Positions 60,810 through 64,000 of a stretch of 64,000 nt of DNA are shown piece after piece. This DNA is from Nocardia cyriacigeorgica (GTDB taxonomy: Bacteria; Actinomycetota; Actinomycetes; Mycobacteriales; Mycobacteriaceae), in assembly GCF_010868145.1 (NCBI RefSeq), contig NZ_JAAGUY010000007.1, positions 135,377 through 199,376 of the forward strand, given 5' to 3'. Made by a program: the position numbers and the translations under genes. The number at the start of each line of letters is the position of its first letter. Position 1 is the stretch's first letter. Under the pieces are notes generated by a model. That model worked only from the letters and a program-made list of their open reading frames with translations. It made no database searches and was not told the DNA's origin.

Positions 60810-61694
60810 GGCGGGGGCGGCGAACAGATCGTGCTCACGTCCGTCCGCCCCTGCCGCCCCGCGCTTGCCCCGGACCAGCACGAAATGTTCCTCGGGCAGC
60901 ACCGGCTGGGCGATATCGTTCGACAGCGCGAATTCGCGCCCCGAGGGTGCGACGCTGACCTGAGTGGCATGGGCGCGCAGCGCGGCTCGCTTCTCGGCGA
61001 GCACATCCGAGACGTCGATCGTGGTGGTGACGGTGCCGCTCGGCACACAGGCCAGCTCACCCTCGGCGGGCAGCCGCCAGCCGGGCGGCAGTGCGCCGGG
61101 CAACTCGTCGACGGTGCGGCGGGCCAGCGCCTCGGTGTGCAGGCGCAGCATGTCGGCGTCGGTCACGGTCCAATAGAACTTCGGTGTATCCCAGCCCCGT
61201 TCGGCTGCCTCGCGCACCGCGGCGGTGGTGATCTCGTGCGCGCGAACATGATCCGGATGACCGTAGCCGCCATGGGGGTCGTAGCCGACCACCACCTGCG
61301 GCCGCAGCTCCAGCAGTATCTCGGTCAGTGCGCCGACCGCCGCCGCGCCCGACCGGACGAACGCGCGCGGATGCTCGGCGCTCGGCGTCCCCGCCATACC
61401 GGAATCGCGCCAACGGCCGGCGCCGCCGAGAAATCGGGGCGGTGCCGCGTCGAGTTCGGCCAGGGCGCGAGTGAGCTCGAGGATCCGGTAGCCGCCGAGC
61501 TGGTCGGCGTGGCCGGCGGTGAGCTGCGCCCACTGCTCACCGATCACCTCGCCCTCCTCACCGAGCGTGCAGGTCACCACCGTGACCGGAATCCCGCGAC
61601 GGCGATAGTGCGCGATGGTGCCGCCGGTGGTGATGGATTCGTCGTCGGGGTGGGCGTGCACCAGCAGCAGGCCGCCGGTTGCGGTATCGGTCAT
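60807..61694 (-). CDS. mshB: GlcNAc-Ins deacetylase (mycothiol synthesis)
   Basis: 295 residues. Metal site HAHPDDE (His15, Asp18) and the third ligand His in YGHPDHV (about 150). It removes acetate from 1-O-(2-acetamido-glucopyranosyl)-inositol in mycothiol synthesis. Start ATG 61694 overlaps the lpqW stop (ATGA). Corresponds to Rv1170. Confidence 0.94.
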   Translation of the reverse strand: MTDTATGGLLLVHAHPDDESITTGGTIAHYRRRGIPVTVVTCTLGEEGEVIGEQWAQLTAGHADQLGGYRILELTRALAELDAAPPRFLGGAGRWRDSGMAGTPSAEHPRAFVRSGAAAVGALTEILLELRPQVVVGYDPHGGYGHPDHVRAHEITTAAVREAAERGWDTPKFYWTVTDADMLRLHTEALARRTVDELPGALPPGWRLPAEGELACVPSGTVTTTIDVSDVLAEKRAALRAHATQVSVAPSGREFALSNDIAQPVLPEEHFVLVRGKRGAAGADGREHDLFAAPA

Positions 61695-63466
61695 CCGACG
61701 CGTCGCCAGTTCGCCGCGTCGCCGAAGATGCCGACCTGGATGGCGCCGCTGAGCGAGGCACCGTCCACCGACGGTCCGGACGCTGCGACCACGTTGTCCT
61801 GCACGATCGGCAACACCGTCGCCGCCGCCCACAGCCTCGGTTCGGCCCCGGCGAGTACCTTGGCGGTCTCGAAACCCACCAGTGCCCCGTCGATCGCCGG
61901 CTGCGCACCCGGATCACAGACACCGGACAGGTTGCTCGGCGCCAGCCGGACCACCTCGGCATCCGGCTCCTGATCCTCCCCATCCGGCCCAGGCGCCTGC
62001 ACCGGCGGGCAGCCGTAGCGCGACGCCAGCACGGTAGCCGGGTCCGAGCCCGCTACCTCCCAGCCGACGATGGCGTCGATGGTGCCTTCGACCAGTTCCT
62101 TGCCGTACAGCTCGTCGCCGGGGACGCTGCGCACGGTGGCGTCGATACCCGCGCTGCGCAACTGATCGGCGGCAGTATTGGCGACCGCGAGCGCGGTGGC
62201 GTCATTGGCGACGGCGCCGATGCGGATGGTGAGCGATTTGCCGTCCTTGGCGACCGGCCGGGGGCGCGGTGCGGGCGAGGTCGCCGAGACCGCCGGCGGC
62301 GGCTCGGGCGCACGGCCGAACCCGGATTCGGCCAGCAGCGCGAACGCATCATCCTGGCTCGGAGGCGGCGGCGCGGTCGGCACATAGCCCGGATCGGACG
62401 GCGAAAGCACTTGTGCGCGTACCGGTTCCACCCAGCCACCGGTCTGTGCGCCGACCGTGGCCAGCAGCGCGGGGTCCAGCAGCGCCAGTACCGCGGTGCG
62501 CACCCGTGGGTCGACGAGATCCCCGCTGCGGCCGTTGAGGACGAACTGCAACTCACGCGCCTGCGGCATGATCGCGGTGCGCACCGACGGGATCGCCGCC
62601 AGCTGCGCCTGGGTCGCGACACCACCATGTACCAGCGCCATCTGTGCGTCACCGGTGCGCAGCGAATCGGCGACCTGGGCGGGGGTTCCGCCGCGGCGCA
62701 ACAGAATCTGATCCGGAACCGCGGGCTTACCCCAGTACCGGTCATTGCGTTCGAGCAGAATCTCGTCGCGGCCCTGATCAGCGGATTTGATCTTGAAGCT
62801 GCCGCCGGATACCGCGATGCCCTCGGCCAGGGTGCGTTCGAAGCCGCCCGGCGAATCCTTCACCAGATGCGAGGGCAGCAGATTCGCGAACAGCTGACGC
62901 CACGCCGGATACGGCGCCGCCATTGTGACGGTGACGGTCTTACCGCCTGCCGTTGAGGCGACATCGGTGATGAGCCGGTACCCCGCCGGATCCACCACAC
63001 CGGGCTGGGTCGTCATCTGCCGCCACAGGAACCGGAAATCCTCCGCGGCGATCGGCGCGCCATCGGACCAGTTGGCCTGATTGCGCAGCTTGTAGGTGAT
63101 GGTGAACGGCTGCTGCGAGGTCACTTCGGCCTGCTCGACCAGTGCCGAATCGGGTACCCACAACGTCCCGCCCGGCACCGCCGGATCGGGCACCGGACGA
63201 AACGGGCTCGGCAGCACCATCGAGCTCACCGCCGCCGTCGCGGGCGACTGGTCCGAGCGCAGATGCGGATTGAACCCGATGCCGATGTCGTCGATGGCCA
63301 CCACAACGGTGCTCTTACCCGGCTCGGCAGGTGTCGTCTTCGGGCTGTCGGTGCTCTCGATGGGCGGCGGGGGGTTCGCGGTACAACCGGCGACCACCGG
63401 CAGCAACGCCGTCATCACCACAAGCATTGCGCGCCACACAGCGCGCCGTCGCGCCCCCGAATTCAC
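61691..63466 (-). CDS. lpqW: LpqW-type lipoprotein (solute-binding protein family 5)
   Basis: 591 residues. Lipobox VAGC (Cys28), then a family-5 peptide-binding-like fold: GFNPHL, VTSQQPFTITYKLRNQANWSDG, VDPRVRTAVLALLD. Mycobacterial LpqW directs intermediates between PIMs and lipomannan; it has no permease. A Pro-rich insert lies at about 375-415. Start: GTG 63466, with TAGAGT 7 bases upstream. Confidence 0.9.
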   Translation of the reverse strand: MNSGARRRAVWRAMLVVMTALLPVVAGCTANPPPPIESTDSPKTTPAEPGKSTVVVAIDDIGIGFNPHLRSDQSPATAAVSSMVLPSPFRPVPDPAVPGGTLWVPDSALVEQAEVTSQQPFTITYKLRNQANWSDGAPIAAEDFRFLWRQMTTQPGVVDPAGYRLITDVASTAGGKTVTVTMAAPYPAWRQLFANLLPSHLVKDSPGGFERTLAEGIAVSGGSFKIKSADQGRDEILLERNDRYWGKPAVPDQILLRRGGTPAQVADSLRTGDAQMALVHGGVATQAQLAAIPSVRTAIMPQARELQFVLNGRSGDLVDPRVRTAVLALLDPALLATVGAQTGGWVEPVRAQVLSPSDPGYVPTAPPPPSQDDAFALLAESGFGRAPEPPPAVSATSPAPRPRPVAKDGKSLTIRIGAVANDATALAVANTAADQLRSAGIDATVRSVPGDELYGKELVEGTIDAIVGWEVAGSDPATVLASRYGCPPVQAPGPDGEDQEPDAEVVRLAPSNLSGVCDPGAQPAIDGALVGFETAKVLAGAEPRLWAAATVLPIVQDNVVAASGPSVDGASLSGAIQVGIFGDAANWRRVG

Positions 63467-63473
63467 CCTCGGC

Positions 63474-63479
63474 ACTCTA
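63474..63479 (-). promoter_or_regulatory. lpqW -10 box (leaderless)
   Basis: TAGAGT on the minus strand, 7 bases before the GTG at 63466. Confidence 0.45.
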
Positions 63480-63508
63480 CCTCGCCACCTCGCGCTCGGC
63501 CGTCCACG

Positions 63509-63541
63509 CGAAACCGCCGGGCGCTCGGCCCGGCGGTTTCG
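63509..63541 (-). terminator. typA terminator
   Basis: Perfect 14-bp stem (63509-63522 with 63528-63541), 5-base loop, 39 bases after the typA stop and before the lpqW promoter. Confidence 0.8.
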
Positions 63542-63580
63542 GTGTCTGACGATCGGTTTTGCCTCTGTCCGAACGCAGTG

Positions 63581-64000
63581 TTACTGCGCGGCCGCCCGGT
63601 CACGAGCCTTACGGCGCGACAGTTCACGAGCCCGGTCGTTGGCGGCGAGCACGACCTTGCGCACCCGAACGACCTCGGGGGTGACCTCGACGCACTCGTC
63701 GGCGGCACAGAACTCCATGGCGCCCTCGAGGTCGAGCTGCAGCGGCTTGGCCAGCGTCTCCATCACATCGGCCGTGGAGGACCGCATGTTGGTGAGCTTC
63801 TTCTCACGGGTGACGTTGATGTCGAGATCCTCGGCCCGCGGGTTGATGCCGACGACCATGCCCTCGTAGGTATCCGCACCCGGCTCCACGAAGAACTGGC
63901 CACGGTCGGCGAGCTGGATCATGGCGAACGGGGTGACGCTGCCCGCGCGGTCGGAAACCAGCGAACCGGTGTGGCGCGCCCGGATCTCGCCCGCCCACGG
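63581..64000 (-). CDS. typA: Translational GTPase TypA/BipA (3' end only)
   Basis: Only the last 139 codons are in the window; the start is beyond base 64000. ADRGQFFVEPGADTYEGMVVGINPR and DINVTREKKLTNMRSSTADVMETL are the C-terminal domain of TypA/BipA, a ribosome-binding GTPase. The C-terminus ends RARELSRRKARDRAAAQ. It matches Rv1165, next to lpqW (Rv1166) as in M. tuberculosis. Confidence 0.92.
   Translation of the reverse strand, partial: PWAGEIRARHTGSLVSDRAGSVTPFAMIQLADRGQFFVEPGADTYEGMVVGINPRAEDLDINVTREKKLTNMRSSTADVMETLAKPLQLDLEGAMEFCAADECVEVTPEVVRVRKVVLAANDRARELSRRKARDRAAAQ

Noticed and set aside
1..64000. CRISPR arrays, rRNA, tRNA and insertion sequences
   Set aside because: No regularly spaced repeats, rRNA or tRNA-like folds, or transposase genes were seen.

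Overview
This window comes from a high-GC actinomycete chromosome, most likely Nocardia or a close relative. Support: very GC-rich codon use; mycothiol (mshB), coenzyme F420 (fbiC) and methylglucose-lipopolysaccharide (gpgS) genes; a SigE/RseA/HtrA/TatB stress block; several acyl-CoA synthetases; an ESX-type helper protein; and a gene order that, from memory, matches Mycobacterium tuberculosis Rv1165-Rv1239 almost gene for gene, with no PE/PPE genes.

Layout. 1-10.5 kb is metabolic and transport: the end of an alpha/beta hydrolase, a FadD15-type acyl-CoA synthetase, a PadR-regulated MFS exporter with a visible operator, an orphan betaine-binding lipoprotein, malic enzyme behind a long structured leader, and an operon of PHP phosphoesterase, small membrane protein and flavoprotein. 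10.6-19.4 kb is the corA-mrp block: CorA, SUFU-domain protein, stress protein, CitE-like lyase, a PRC/MgtE-N/CBS protein with a DUF1003 partner, two tandem lytic transglycosylases, and Mrp. 19.4-33.0 kb holds divIVA-like, tag, DUF3117, rlmA-like, glgM/glgC, a TetR-ABC exporter operon, an O-methyltransferase, sigE-rseA-htrA-tatB and a novel HTH protein. This block appears inverted relative to M. tuberculosis. 33.0-43.2 kb holds gpgS-folP2, an inserted three-gene ESX-like toxin/immunity operon, fadD6, two LOG-family genes, and dapE divergent from dapD. 43.3-50.9 kb is accessory: a DUF4352 remnant, a receptor Ser/Thr kinase overlapping a lipoprotein gene, a toxin-antitoxin module decayed on both sides, fadD36, and two DUF2236 paralogues flanking a TetR gene and sharing one promoter/operator design. 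50.9-64 kb holds proline catabolism, dapC-fdxC, fbiC, two PH-domain membrane proteins coupled through a 27-codon mini-ORF, then a small-protein/mshB/lpqW group and the end of typA.

Together the genes cover cell-envelope upkeep (transglycosylases, SigE regulon, TatB, LpqW, mshB), lysine/DAP synthesis (dapC, dapD, dapE), glycogen/alpha-glucan and methylglucoside metabolism (glgC, glgM, gpgS) and fatty-acid activation (four FadD-like enzymes counting fadD36). About twenty genes have a TANNNT -10 box 5-8 bases before the start codon and usually no Shine-Dalgarno sequence, the pattern of leaderless mRNAs. The best candidates for undescribed biology are the ESX-like papain-fold toxin operon (34.9-37.6 kb), the HTH-sensor protein after tatB, the DUF2236/TetR regulon and the coupled mini-ORF.
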